64,000 bases of DNA from positions 43,007 through 107,006 of the forward strand of contig ONCQ01000031.1 in assembly GCA_900316355.1 (NCBI GenBank), written 5' to 3'. The stretch is from an uncultured Prevotellaceae bacterium (lineage in GTDB: Bacteria; Bacteroidota; Bacteroidia; Bacteroidales; Bacteroidaceae). Shown here one piece after another: positions 39,281 to 47,819 of the stretch (within the stretch, counting starts at the first letter, position 1; every line of letters begins with the position of its first letter). The position numbers and the translations under genes are program-made. Under the pieces are notes generated by a model that saw nothing but the letters and a program-made list of their open reading frames with translations, was not told where the DNA came from and did not search any database.

Positions 39281-41887
39281 ATGAAGAAAAACATCCTGTT
39301 TTTGGCGGTCGCAACACTCATGAGCATGTCCGCCATGGGCGAGCGTGTTCGCCCAACCTTCAGCGGCAAGACCGGCACCTTTTTGACGGGCGAGGCCATG
39401 TACTTGCTGCATGTTGCCACGAATCAGTTCTACTGCGCCGGCAACGATTACGACACCCATGCCTCGCTGTCTGCCGAGCAGGGCATCCCCGTGGTCTTCG
39501 AGGCCACGGACATGGACAACGGCGACGGCCTCGTCGTCTATCAGCTCAAGAACTACGTGCCCAAGCACGCCGACTGGAAGTACGCCTTCCTGCAGCTGGA
39601 AGAGGTCGAGGAGACACAGACCTACCACATGTACACCGATAACCGCGCACAGCCCGACATCTACTTCTGCATCGAGGAAGACGATGAGGACGGCCGCACC
39701 TTCCGCCTCTTCGGCTCCAACGCCAACGAGGTGTGCCACCACTCCGGCGAGCTGGCCAACTACTTCGTGACCCTCGACCCCGACTACACCGACAAGGACG
39801 GCAACCAGACGGGCACCGGCATCGTGTATGCCGACGCCACGGCGCTGCCGCAGAACTGGTGGGCAGTCGTCTATGCCGATGAGTACGAGAAATACATGGA
39901 TCAGTGGAAAGATTATTACGCATGTGTTGAATTGGGCGATCGGTTGGCACAACTAATAGCAGAGGCTGAAGACTTTGGTCTTAATACAGATGAGGCTAAG
40001 ACGGCATACGAAAATTTAAGCCTTACATTAGAGCAACTTCAAGCTGCATTTGATAAACTGAAGGAGAGTCTCAGTAAGTACTACGAGGAGAACGTCAGCC
40101 CCAACGAGCCCGTGGATATGGGCAAGTATATTGAGAATGCCGACTTCGAGACGAGCAGCGAGGGATGGAGCAACGACAGCGGCGCCAACACCTTCGGACT
40201 CTACAACACCTCGAAGTGGGAGGGCTTCTTCGACGGCACCTACCTCAGCGGCGAGAACGCCCTGGAGGTGTGGAGCGCCAGCGCCGTCAGCGGCTCCGTG
40301 GCCAGCCAGACCATCAACAATATCCCCAACGGCGTCTATGCCTTCACGCTCGCGATGTATGCGAAGCAGGACGGCGCCTATGTCTATGCCGGCAACTTCA
40401 AGACACCCGTGAAGACGGGGATCGCCATCGAGAGCCCGCAGTCCTATGCCCAGGACTACACCGTGCTGACGCTCGTCACCGACAACAGCCTGCAGTTCGG
40501 CTACTGGGCCGAGCAGGCAGCCGGCTTCTGGAGCGTCATGGACAACGCACGCCTAATGTACTACGGCACCGGCGAGGAAGCCTATGCAGAGTGGGTCGAG
40601 AAGAGCATCGAGCAGGCTGAGGACTTCAGCGACGCCGTGTGCCAGCCCGCACTCGTGACGGCCTACAACGGCGCCCTGCAGGACCTCAAGGATGCCGACC
40701 TCGACGACGGCGAGAAGCTGATGCCCATCGTGCAGCAGTACCTCAGCAGCATGGCTGCCGTGAAGGCCAACATCGCCAAATATGCCCAGCTGGAGCAGAC
40801 CATCTACTGGGCACAGGATGAGCTGGACACGCGCGACGAGAAGGAAGACGGCATCTTCGAGACCTATGCCCCGAAGGTGGAGGACTATATGAGCAAAACA
40901 GCACAACCCGCTCTCGACCAGCACTCGATGGGTGACGCCGAGGTGCAAGCGGTGATTGACGCCCTCTCGAACCTCGTCAACGAGGGTAAGCAGACCTACA
41001 GCATCTACATCCAGATGAGCGAGATGCGCTCCTTCCTGGAGGCCGGCATCGAGAAGTACGGCTCCTCCTGCTCCGCCGAGGCGCTCGCCAACGCTCAGCA
41101 GCTCAACGCCGACGTCCTCGCCTACATCACCGAGGGCAACGTGCAGGACAACGAGGAGCTGCGCGAATGGATGCGCAAGATGGAGGAGGCCATCAAGGCC
41201 CTGCGCATTCCCGTCAAGGAGGGTACGGATGAAGACCCTGTGGACTACACCTACGCCCTCGTGAACCCCGCCTTCGAGGAGGGTGTCGCAGGATGGAGCA
41301 ACGAGAACAGCATCGCCACCTTCGAAGCCGGCACATGGGGCCTCGACGGCGATAAGTTCTCCGGCAGCGCCTACCTGAACCTGTGGGCAGGCGATGCGCA
41401 GGAATCCAAGATGTATGTCATCTCGCAGACCGTGGAGAACCTGCCCAACGGCACCTATGACATCTGCGCCGCAGGCTTCACGAAGGTGCCCGCCTGCTTC
41501 TTCCTCTTCGCCAACGACGACAACGTGGAGTTCCTGTCGTCAACCACCGACATGGACGGACAGTACCAGCACGTCATCACGAAGGTCACCGACGGCCGCC
41601 TGAAGCTCGGCGTCATCGTCTATTGCGCCGACCAGGAGAAGCCCGAGGGCTCCAGCGGCTTCTGGTGCACGGCAGATAACTTCACCCTCTTCAGCTACGG
41701 CGCCAACAGCACGCGCGAGGCATCAGGCAACGCCCTCGCCAACTACGCCGTGGGCATCCGCGAGGTGCAGGGCAACGCTGCCGAAGCCGCCCGCCAGGCT
41801 CCCATCTACAACCTCGCAGGACAGCGCCTGAGCCGCCTGCAGAAGGGATTGAACATCGTCAACGGAAAGAAAGTATGGGTACGCTGA
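39281..41887 (+). CDS. Secreted multi-domain protein, probable glycan binding
   Basis: An 868-residue protein with a signal peptide (MKKNILFLAVATLMSMSAMG). Residues ~20-210 form an N-terminal beta-rich domain. Two jelly-roll-like modules follow, at ~285-425 (ENADFETSSEGWSNDSG) and ~660-815 (VNPAFEEGVAGWSNENS). They are separated by a helical region (~430-650) and end in NLAGQRLSRLQKGLNIVNGK, a C-terminal motif common in Prevotella secreted proteins. The modules resemble galactose-binding/CBM folds; the binding role is inferred from these and from the GH51 and GH53 neighbours. Codons ~207-267 are much richer in A/T than the rest. The 3' end overlaps the GH53 start by 13 bp. Confidence 0.7.
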   Translation: MKKNILFLAVATLMSMSAMGERVRPTFSGKTGTFLTGEAMYLLHVATNQFYCAGNDYDTHASLSAEQGIPVVFEATDMDNGDGLVVYQLKNYVPKHADWKYAFLQLEEVEETQTYHMYTDNRAQPDIYFCIEEDDEDGRTFRLFGSNANEVCHHSGELANYFVTLDPDYTDKDGNQTGTGIVYADATALPQNWWAVVYADEYEKYMDQWKDYYACVELGDRLAQLIAEAEDFGLNTDEAKTAYENLSLTLEQLQAAFDKLKESLSKYYEENVSPNEPVDMGKYIENADFETSSEGWSNDSGANTFGLYNTSKWEGFFDGTYLSGENALEVWSASAVSGSVASQTINNIPNGVYAFTLAMYAKQDGAYVYAGNFKTPVKTGIAIESPQSYAQDYTVLTLVTDNSLQFGYWAEQAAGFWSVMDNARLMYYGTGEEAYAEWVEKSIEQAEDFSDAVCQPALVTAYNGALQDLKDADLDDGEKLMPIVQQYLSSMAAVKANIAKYAQLEQTIYWAQDELDTRDEKEDGIFETYAPKVEDYMSKTAQPALDQHSMGDAEVQAVIDALSNLVNEGKQTYSIYIQMSEMRSFLEAGIEKYGSSCSAEALANAQQLNADVLAYITEGNVQDNEELREWMRKMEEAIKALRIPVKEGTDEDPVDYTYALVNPAFEEGVAGWSNENSIATFEAGTWGLDGDKFSGSAYLNLWAGDAQESKMYVISQTVENLPNGTYDICAAGFTKVPACFFLFANDDNVEFLSSTTDMDGQYQHVITKVTDGRLKLGVIVYCADQEKPEGSSGFWCTADNFTLFSYGANSTREASGNALANYAVGIREVQGNAAEAARQAPIYNLAGQRLSRLQKGLNIVNGKKVWVR

Positions 41888-43143
41888 AACCTATCCGACG
41901 TCTCGCGCTGACCTGCACGCTGCTCATGGCAGCGGCGCAGGTCACGGCGCAGACGCTCGTCGTCGGCGGCGACATGTCGTTGCTGCCCAAGTATGAGGAG
42001 CGCGGCGTCAGGTTCCTGCGCCAAAACGGACTCAGCATCGCCGACGTGCTGAAGTATGTCAAGACCGATGCCGTGGGCTGGAATGCCGTGCGATGCCGCC
42101 TCTTCGTGAATCCCGCGGCAGACGGCGACCCCTCGGTGTGCCAGAACCTCGACTATGTCACGGCCTTCGGCAAGCGCATCAAGGACGAGGGCATGGCCTT
42201 CATGCTCGACTTCCACTACAGCGACACCTGGGCAGACCCTGCACACCAGACCGTGCCGAAGGCATGGGAGGGACTCAACGCCACACAGCTGACCACGCAA
42301 GTCTATGACTACACCAAAGCCGCCCTCGAAGCCCTCGTGGCAGCAGGCGCCACACCCGACTACATACAGGTGGGCAACGAGGTGACCTGCGGCATGCTGT
42401 GGGACTACGGGCGCATCAACTCGGGCGGCAAGAACAATATCGCCTCCTTCGTGAACTTCCTGAAGGCCGGCGTCAGAGCCTGCCGCGAGGTGTGCCCCGA
42501 TGCCAAGGTGGTCATACACATGGAGCACCTGCAGAACGCTTCCTACATCACACAGAACTTCAGCACCCTCGTCAGCCGAGGTGTGGACTACGACATCATA
42601 GGCCTCAGCTACTATCCCTTCTGGCACGGCGACATCGCCGCGCTGCGCGCAGCCCTCAACGCCCTTGAGGCCAACGCCAACACGAAGACCAAGGAGATAC
42701 AGATTGTGGAGACAGCCTACAACTATGTCCCCCCCACAGGCGACATCACCTACGACTTCTCCGAGACATGGCCCTACAGCGCAGAGGGGCAGGTGAGCTT
42801 CCTCGCCGACCTCATCGCCGAGCTGAAGCAGCACAAGAGCGTCACAGGACTCTACTGGTGGTGCCCCGAGGAGAACGGCACAGGTCCCAACGAGGACAAG
42901 AGCGTGATGTGGATGTGGCTCAACCGAGGACTCTGGAACAACAACAACCATCGCGCACTACCCGCGCTCCTCGGCCTGAAAGCGTTTCTGAACAGGGACG
43001 ACGATGCCGTGGCGGCACCACGCGCGGCAACGCCTGCCGGCTCCGAATGGCACTCGCTGCAGGGCTTCCGCACCGAGGGCGTACCTACGACGCCCGGCAT
43101 CTATGTGCATAAGGGCCACAAGGTGGCGGTGGGAAACCGATAA
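41875..43143 (+). CDS. Endo-beta-1,4-galactanase (GH53)
   Basis: A 422-residue protein with a signal peptide (cut after QVTA). GH53 barrel motifs: GWNAVRCRLFVNP, FHYSDTWADPAHQ, acid/base Glu ~169 in QVGNEVTCGMLW, LSYYPFWHG, nucleophile Glu ~279 in IVETAYNY, and a late GLYWWCPEENG. It cleaves beta-1,4-galactan or type I arabinogalactan. It overlaps the upstream binding-protein gene by 13 bp, so translation is coupled. The end (GFRTEGVPTTPGIYVHKGHK) is a C-terminal add-on outside the barrel, like those of other Prevotella secreted proteins. Confidence 0.93.
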   Translation: MGTLKPIRRLALTCTLLMAAAQVTAQTLVVGGDMSLLPKYEERGVRFLRQNGLSIADVLKYVKTDAVGWNAVRCRLFVNPAADGDPSVCQNLDYVTAFGKRIKDEGMAFMLDFHYSDTWADPAHQTVPKAWEGLNATQLTTQVYDYTKAALEALVAAGATPDYIQVGNEVTCGMLWDYGRINSGGKNNIASFVNFLKAGVRACREVCPDAKVVIHMEHLQNASYITQNFSTLVSRGVDYDIIGLSYYPFWHGDIAALRAALNALEANANTKTKEIQIVETAYNYVPPTGDITYDFSETWPYSAEGQVSFLADLIAELKQHKSVTGLYWWCPEENGTGPNEDKSVMWMWLNRGLWNNNNHRALPALLGLKAFLNRDDDAVAAPRAATPAGSEWHSLQGFRTEGVPTTPGIYVHKGHKVAVGNR

Positions 43144-43175
43144 GAACGAACACAAAGAAAAAAGAGACAAGATCT

Positions 43176-44270
43176 ATGACCTATCAACTGGACCCTCATG
43201 GCGAGGAACTCTTGCAAGAGTACCGGCAGAACCTGCCCGTCCTGCAGCGCATCGAACAAATCGTCTATCAGAAGGTGAGCGAGACGCTGAAGGAGCAGGG
43301 CATCTATGTCACCACCCTCGAGCACCGCATCAAGACGGAGCAGTCGCTGGCAGGAAAGTTGGAACGCAAGGGCGGCAAGTACAGCTCCATAGCGGACATC
43401 ACGGATCTCTTCGGCATGCGCATCATCACCTTCTACAACGACGACGTGGACAAGGTGGCAGCCATCGTGAAGGGCATCTTCGAGGTGGACTGGAAAAACT
43501 CCGTGGACAAGCGTAAGCTGCACCAGCTCACCAGCTTCGGATATAACTCGCTCCACTACATCTGCCGCATCCCCAAGAGCCTCGTGGACGACCCCACGAT
43601 GCCGCAGCTCAACACCTTCCGCTTTGAGATACAGATGCGCACGGCCCTGCAGCATGTGTGGTCCACGATAGAGCATGATATCGGCTACAAGGGTGCCGTG
43701 CAGATCCCGCCCGAGCACCGCAGGCAGTTCAGCCGCCTGTCAGGGATGCTGGAGCTCATCGACGACGAGTTCAGCCGCATGCGCAACACCATGACGGAGT
43801 ACCGCCGGCAGATGCAGTCGCTGGTGGCGTCGGGCAAGCTCGACGAGGTGCCCCTGACCACCGACACCTTCCGCCAGTATCTGGAGACGAAGCCCTTCGA
43901 AGCCCTCAACAGCAGGATTGCCGCCGCCAACCAGGCCGAGGTGTTCCCCGCGCCCCTGATGCCCTTCCTGCCCATACTCCTGGACCTGAAGCTGGAGACA
44001 CTCGGCGATGTGAAGAACTTCATCGACGAGAACTCAGAGGCCGCCTACCAGCTGGCACTCTCCAACCTCGCCTTCACCGATCTCGATATCATCGCCGAGA
44101 GCGTGGGGCTGCAGAACCTCTGTGTCGTCTGTGCCCTCAAGCAGGGCCGTGGCCGCTTCGGCGTCAAAGCCATCTTCGACACCCTGAACGGGGAGCGCGA
44201 CAGCAACAACGCCATCGCTGACATGGTGATGGCCCAGGCGGCGAGTCTGCCCTTCATGAATGAAAGCTAA
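43176..44270 (+). CDS. RelA/SpoT-domain (p)ppGpp synthetase-like protein
   Basis: A 364-residue protein with the RelA/SpoT synthetase domain: YSSIADITDLFGMRIITFYN, LHQLTSFGYNSLHYI, and RFEIQMRTALQHVWSTIEHD followed by IGYKG. No HD hydrolase, TGS or ACT domains. The C-terminal half is helical (GMLELIDDEFSRMRNTMTEY) and longer than small alarmone synthetases (~210-250 residues). It probably makes (p)ppGpp or a related nucleotide in the cytoplasm. It starts 32 bp after the GH53 gene with no promoter between, so read-through from the galactan genes is likely. Confidence 0.85.
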   Translation: MTYQLDPHGEELLQEYRQNLPVLQRIEQIVYQKVSETLKEQGIYVTTLEHRIKTEQSLAGKLERKGGKYSSIADITDLFGMRIITFYNDDVDKVAAIVKGIFEVDWKNSVDKRKLHQLTSFGYNSLHYICRIPKSLVDDPTMPQLNTFRFEIQMRTALQHVWSTIEHDIGYKGAVQIPPEHRRQFSRLSGMLELIDDEFSRMRNTMTEYRRQMQSLVASGKLDEVPLTTDTFRQYLETKPFEALNSRIAAANQAEVFPAPLMPFLPILLDLKLETLGDVKNFIDENSEAAYQLALSNLAFTDLDIIAESVGLQNLCVVCALKQGRGRFGVKAIFDTLNGERDSNNAIADMVMAQAASLPFMNES

Positions 44271-44283
44271 AATGATTATTTCT

Positions 44284-44374
44284 ATCAAGAATTAGAGAAT
44301 TGGAGAATTTTTCTCAATATGCAATACGCTGTCTTATGAATTGATGAGAATGAATAGAATGTCTTTTGCTTTGC
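44284..44374. repeat. MITE-like element, truncated inverted copy (91 bp)
   Basis: Reverse-complement match to most of 33431-33550 with about one mismatch. It keeps one terminal inverted repeat (ATCAAGAATTAGAGAATT) and lacks the other end. Confidence 0.85.
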
Positions 44375-44429
44375 GTTGGCAGGGCGTTGGTATTCCGTTG
44401 CAGGGCAATGGGATACTTTTTCTTTTCTG

Positions 44430-44437
44430 TACCTTTG
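44430..44437 (+). promoter_or_regulatory. -7 box in gene-free region
   Basis: TACCTTTG followed by CG. Downstream are a long purine-rich GAAAGAAAG stretch and a GTTGTTGTTG/CAACAACAAC hairpin (44504-44542), but no open frame. Confidence 0.6.
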
Positions 44438-44569
44438 CGGCGTCGTAACAAAAAAGAAAGACAGAAATGAAAGAAAGAAGCAAAGAAAGAAAAGAGAGAA
44501 AGAAGGTTGTTGTTGTTGAGGCTTTAACAGCAACAACAACCTGCGCGGGCGCAGGCGCGCGCGAGAGAG

Positions 44570-44577
44570 TACCTTTG
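44570..44577 (+). promoter_or_regulatory. -7 box of candidate RNA
   Basis: TACCTTTG followed by CG. The terminator at 44684-44720 lies 107 bases downstream on the same strand. Confidence 0.7.
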
Positions 44578-44583
44578 CGCTTG

Positions 44584-44720
44584 TAAAACGACGGAGGCCT
44601 GTCCGACCCACTGCAGTGTCTGCGCGCAGACACTATAGAGGGTAAGGCGAGGGACTAGTAGTGTCATTGATTAGGAATGAAGTACGCCCCGAAAGTAAGA
44701 AAGCTCTCGGGGCGTCTTTT
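44584..44720 (+). ncRNA. Candidate structured small RNA (~135 nt)
   Basis: There is a promoter box at 44570-44577 and an intrinsic terminator at the end. It contains a perfect 20-bp palindrome (AGTGTCTGCGCGCAGACACT, 44615-44634). Around it, GTCC..ACCC and GGGT..GGAC could form an outer stem. No open frame of more than a few codons. The stretch 44271-44719 has no protein gene. I do not recognise 6S, SRP, RNase P or tmRNA signatures. Confidence 0.5.
44684..44720. terminator. Terminator between candidate RNA and rmuC
   Basis: ACGCCCCGA pairs with TCGGGGCGT. CTTTTTATT follows on the plus strand. On the minus strand the same stem follows the rmuC stop, but with a weak T-run. Confidence 0.75.
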
Positions 44721-46030
44721 TATTCTTGGTTCTCAGGAGCATCGCCGATGGCGGGGATGTCGTCGAGGTCGGTGAGTTGGGGGAGGGGGTTCTTGTCGCT
44801 TTGCTTGGCGCCGAGTTTCTGGAGCTTGCCGCAGGTCTGAAGGATGCTCTGGCCGGTGGGCTGGAGCTTGCGCTCGCCATCCTCGTAGGCTTGCTGGGCT
44901 TTCTGCAGGGAGGCGCCGATGGCCTGGTATTTCTTCATGAACTGCCCCACGCGGTCCATCATCTCGCTGGCGAGGGCATAGACTTTCTCGTGGTTCTGTG
45001 CCTGCGCGATCTGTGTCCAGGTGAGGCTGATGATGCGGAGGGCGGCGAAGAGCGTCTGCTCGTCGGCGATATATACGCCGCGTTCCATGGAGCGGCGCCA
45101 CAGGTCGGGCTGGGCGTTGAGGGCTGTCCATAGGGCGCCGGTGTTGGGCACGAACATGATGACATAGCCCATCTTCACCTTCGGCGGCTGTATGTAGGCG
45201 CTGTAGTCCTTGTGCGCCAGGCGGTTTACCTGCTCCTTGAGGCTGGCCACGTGGGCTGCGAGATAGCGCTGGCGGTCGGTTTCTGTGTCGGCGTTGACAT
45301 AGTCCATGTAGGCTGCCAGCGACACCTTGGCGTCGATGATGACCTCGCGGCGCTGGTCGAGATGCAGGATGACATCGGGGCGCAGGCGCGCACCGTCGTC
45401 GCTCACGACGGCCGTGCCGGAGGCATCGCGGATAGTGGCTTGTGTGTCGTAGTGCACGCCGCGTGTCAGGCCTTGTGCCTCGAGCAGCTCGTCGAGGACA
45501 GCCTCGCCCCAGTTGCCCTGCACGGTGTTGCTGTGACGGAAGACGCGCGTCAGCTCGTCGGTGCTCTTGCGGGTGGCTTCGCTCTGTTGCATCATCTGTT
45601 CGATGATGGTCTTCAGGGCTCCGCTGTCGGCGCTCTGCTTGACTTGGGTCTCGGACATCGCCTTCTGCATCTTGTCGATGGTCTCGCGCAGGGGCGTGAC
45701 AATCTGGCCGATGCTGCCTGCCGATGCCTCCTGAAACTCCTTCTGGCGCTCACGCAGCATGACATTCGTGGCGTCGCGCAGCTGTGCGGTCACCTTGGCG
45801 ATGGTCTCGTCGAAGCGGGCCTGCTGTGCGTTGAGGGCTTCTGCGTGGCGCTGTTCTTGTGCTGCCTGCGTCTCCTGGTGGTGCTTCTCGGCTTCGGTCA
45901 GCTGCTGGCGCACGGCCTCTTCTTTCAGCTGGGACATCGCCTCAGCCATCTGCAGACGGTTACGCATGAGATACCACGCAACGAGGGCGCCCACGACGGC
46001 GCCAATGGCAATTCCAATGATTATTTCCAT
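44720..46030 (-). CDS. rmuC: DNA recombination protein RmuC
   Basis: A 436-residue protein: N-terminal membrane anchor (IIIGIAIGAVVGALVAWYLM), a long coiled coil (residues ~28-140), then the RmuC domain with NTVQGNWGEAVLDELLEAQG, RPDVILHLDQRREVIIDAKV and VKMGYVIMFVPNTGALWTAL. It has the PD-(D/E)XK-like nuclease fold and limits inversions at short inverted repeats in E. coli. That is of interest in a window so rich in inverted repeats. It is monocistronic with its own promoter. Confidence 0.92.
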   Translation of the reverse strand: MEIIIGIAIGAVVGALVAWYLMRNRLQMAEAMSQLKEEAVRQQLTEAEKHHQETQAAQEQRHAEALNAQQARFDETIAKVTAQLRDATNVMLRERQKEFQEASAGSIGQIVTPLRETIDKMQKAMSETQVKQSADSGALKTIIEQMMQQSEATRKSTDELTRVFRHSNTVQGNWGEAVLDELLEAQGLTRGVHYDTQATIRDASGTAVVSDDGARLRPDVILHLDQRREVIIDAKVSLAAYMDYVNADTETDRQRYLAAHVASLKEQVNRLAHKDYSAYIQPPKVKMGYVIMFVPNTGALWTALNAQPDLWRRSMERGVYIADEQTLFAALRIISLTWTQIAQAQNHEKVYALASEMMDRVGQFMKKYQAIGASLQKAQQAYEDGERKLQPTGQSILQTCGKLQKLGAKQSDKNPLPQLTDLDDIPAIGDAPENQE

Positions 46031-46052
46031 GGCGAAATTGATTATTTGCTGA

Positions 46053-46060
46053 CAAAGGTA
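46053..46060 (-). promoter_or_regulatory. -7 box of rmuC
   Basis: TACCTTTG on the minus strand, 22 bases before ATG 46030. Confidence 0.75.
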
Positions 46061-46117
46061 CGAAAAAGAAATGAAATGCAGCTCTTTTTCGCGGAAAAAA
46101 TTATTTCGCGGCCGCTA

Positions 46118-46939
46118 TCATCGCACGCGCAGCTCCCAGAACGCGACGGCGGAGGCGGCAGCCACGTTGAGGCTGTCCACGCCGTGAGCCATGGGGATGC
46201 GGACGACATAGTCGGCGGCCGTGATCGTGGCGTGGGGGAGGCCGTCGCCCTCGGTGCCCATGATGAGTGCCAGACGCTCTTCGGCGGCCAGGCGCGGGTC
46301 ATCGAGGCTCACGGAGTTGTCCGTCAGCGCCATGGCGGCGGACTTGAAGCCCAGGGCATGCAGCTGCTCCTGAAGGGTGGCAGCGTCGGCATCGTTCTCC
46401 TCTATCCATCCCCAAGGCACCAGGAAGACACTTCCCATAGACACCCTCACGGCGCGACGGTTCAGGGGGTCGCAGGAATTGGTAGTCAGCAGCACGGCAT
46501 CGATGCCGAGGGCTGCTGCCGAGCGGAAGATGGCACCGATGTTGGTGGTATCTACCACGCCGTCGATGACCACGATGCGGCGGGCACCGCGGCAGACCTC
46601 TTTCAGGGGACGTGGCTGGGGACGTCGCATGGCGCAGAGCACGCCGCGCGTCAGCGTGTAGCCTGTCAGCTCAGCCAACAACTCGCGCGCTCCTGTATAA
46701 ATAGGAATGTCGCCCATGCGTGCGACGATGTCTTTGGCATCCCCCTCGATATGGCGTTGCTCGCAGAGGAGTGCCAGCGGCTCGTAGCCCGCGTCCAATG
46801 CCACACGTATCACCTTGGGACTTTCGACGATGAACACGCCCTTCTCGGGCTCCAGCCGATTGCGCAGCTGAGCCTCGGTGAGCGAGGCGAAGACGGCCAC
46901 GCCGGGGTGGGAGAGGGAGGTGAGAGGGAGGATGGGCAT
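46118..46939 (-). CDS. TrmH/SpoU-family RNA 2'-O-methyltransferase
   Basis: A 273-residue SPOUT enzyme. Motif 1 DTTNIGAIFRSAAALG, motif 2 LALIMGTEGDGLP and motif 3 VRIPMAHGVDSLNVAAASAV are all intact, with an N-terminal substrate-binding region (FIVESPKVIRVALDAGYEPL). It methylates a ribose 2'-OH in tRNA or rRNA using SAM; which site cannot be told. No -7 box is obvious in the repeat-rich 175 bp upstream, so it may be read from the rsmI-type gene before it. Confidence 0.9.
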   Translation of the reverse strand: MPILPLTSLSHPGVAVFASLTEAQLRNRLEPEKGVFIVESPKVIRVALDAGYEPLALLCEQRHIEGDAKDIVARMGDIPIYTGARELLAELTGYTLTRGVLCAMRRPQPRPLKEVCRGARRIVVIDGVVDTTNIGAIFRSAAALGIDAVLLTTNSCDPLNRRAVRVSMGSVFLVPWGWIEENDADAATLQEQLHALGFKSAAMALTDNSVSLDDPRLAAEERLALIMGTEGDGLPHATITAADYVVRIPMAHGVDSLNVAAASAVAFWELRVR

Positions 46940-46949
46940 GGTTTTTGAA

Positions 46950-47095
46950 AAAAGCCCCCGAGTCCCCTAAAGGGGAGCGTGGGGAGGGAAGAGGGATGAG
47001 TGAAAATTATGAATTATGAATGACGAATGACGAATAAAATAATGAAAAGTGAAAGAGTGAAGAGTGAAAAATGAGAGGTGAAAGAGTGAAAAGGG
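46950..47095. repeat. Palindromic element plus simple repeats
   Basis: AGCCCCCGAGTCCCCTAAAG followed by GGGAGCGTGGGGAGGG (46954-46988) is close to the CCCCCTAAAGGGG element at 31315. After it come tandem words GAATTATGAAT, GACGAAT twice, and several copies of GTGAAAGAGTGAA (46997-47095). Confidence 0.7.
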
Positions 47096-47114
47096 CTGAG
47101 GGTAATTTCCATAT

Positions 47115-47819
47115 TCAGCCGAAGAGGAAGATGGCGGGCGTCTTGGAGAGGTCGGGGAGGGTGGTGCGGCGCCAGTCGGCAATGGTGCGTGTGTGAATCC
47201 ACTCGCTGTCGGTGGTGATGCCGGCTGCGATGCAGAGGCGGGTCTGCGGACGCAGGGTCTGGCAGAGGGTATCGAAGAGTTTCTGGTTGCGATAGGGCGT
47301 CTCGATGAAGAGCTGTGTCTGATGCTCGCGCACGGCGCGTTCCTCCAGCTGCTTCAGGCGTCTCATGCGGTCGGCGGGGTCGATGGGCAGGTAGCCGTGG
47401 AAGGCGAAGCTCTGTCCGTTGAGACCGGATGCCATCACCGCCATGATCATGGAGGAAGGGCCTACGAGGGGTACCACGCGGAAGCCTTTGCGCTGGGCGA
47501 TGGCCACCACATCGGCCCCAGGGTCGGCCACGGCAGGGCAGCCCGCCTCGGAGATGACACCCACGCTCTCGCCCGCCTCCAGAGGCTTGAGGTACTTGGT
47601 AAACAACGCCGCATCGGCATGCTTGCCCATGGGGTAGAAGGTGAGGGCGTCGATATCGATATCGCGATCCACGCGCTTGAGAAAGCGACGTGCGGAACGC
47701 ACTTCCTCGACGATAAAATGGCGGATGCCGAGAATCACCTCGCGGTTATAAGGCGGCAACACACGCTCCTGTGGCGTGTCGCCCAACTCCACGGGGATGA
47801 GAAAGAGAGAGGGACTCAT
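47115..47819 (-). CDS. RsmI-type SAM-dependent (tetrapyrrole-methylase fold) methyltransferase
   Basis: A 234-residue protein with RsmI/tetrapyrrole-methylase blocks: VGVISEAGCPAVADPGADVV, VVPLVGPSSMIMAVMASGLN, FAFHGYLP and LFIETPYRN. RsmI methylates the ribose of C1402 in 16S rRNA. This shorter, diverged type is usual in Bacteroidetes beside the true RsmI, so the exact target is open. ATG overlaps the GldB-like gene stop by four bases. Confidence 0.85.
   Translation of the reverse strand: MSPSLFLIPVELGDTPQERVLPPYNREVILGIRHFIVEEVRSARRFLKRVDRDIDIDALTFYPMGKHADAALFTKYLKPLEAGESVGVISEAGCPAVADPGADVVAIAQRKGFRVVPLVGPSSMIMAVMASGLNGQSFAFHGYLPIDPADRMRRLKQLEERAVREHQTQLFIETPYRNQKLFDTLCQTLRPQTRLCIAAGITTDSEWIHTRTIADWRRTTLPDLSKTPAIFLFG

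Noticed and set aside
37028-43143. Canonical polysaccharide utilisation locus
   Set aside because: GH51 and GH53 are present, but there is no SusC/SusD pair, no hybrid two-component or ECF-sigma regulator, and no transporter in the window.
33358-44611. Two short open frames (33358-33549 plus, 44285-44611 minus) sharing the same C-terminal peptide
   Set aside because: The shared peptide is just the MITE-like element read through by chance. Neither frame has a promoter or gene-like start.
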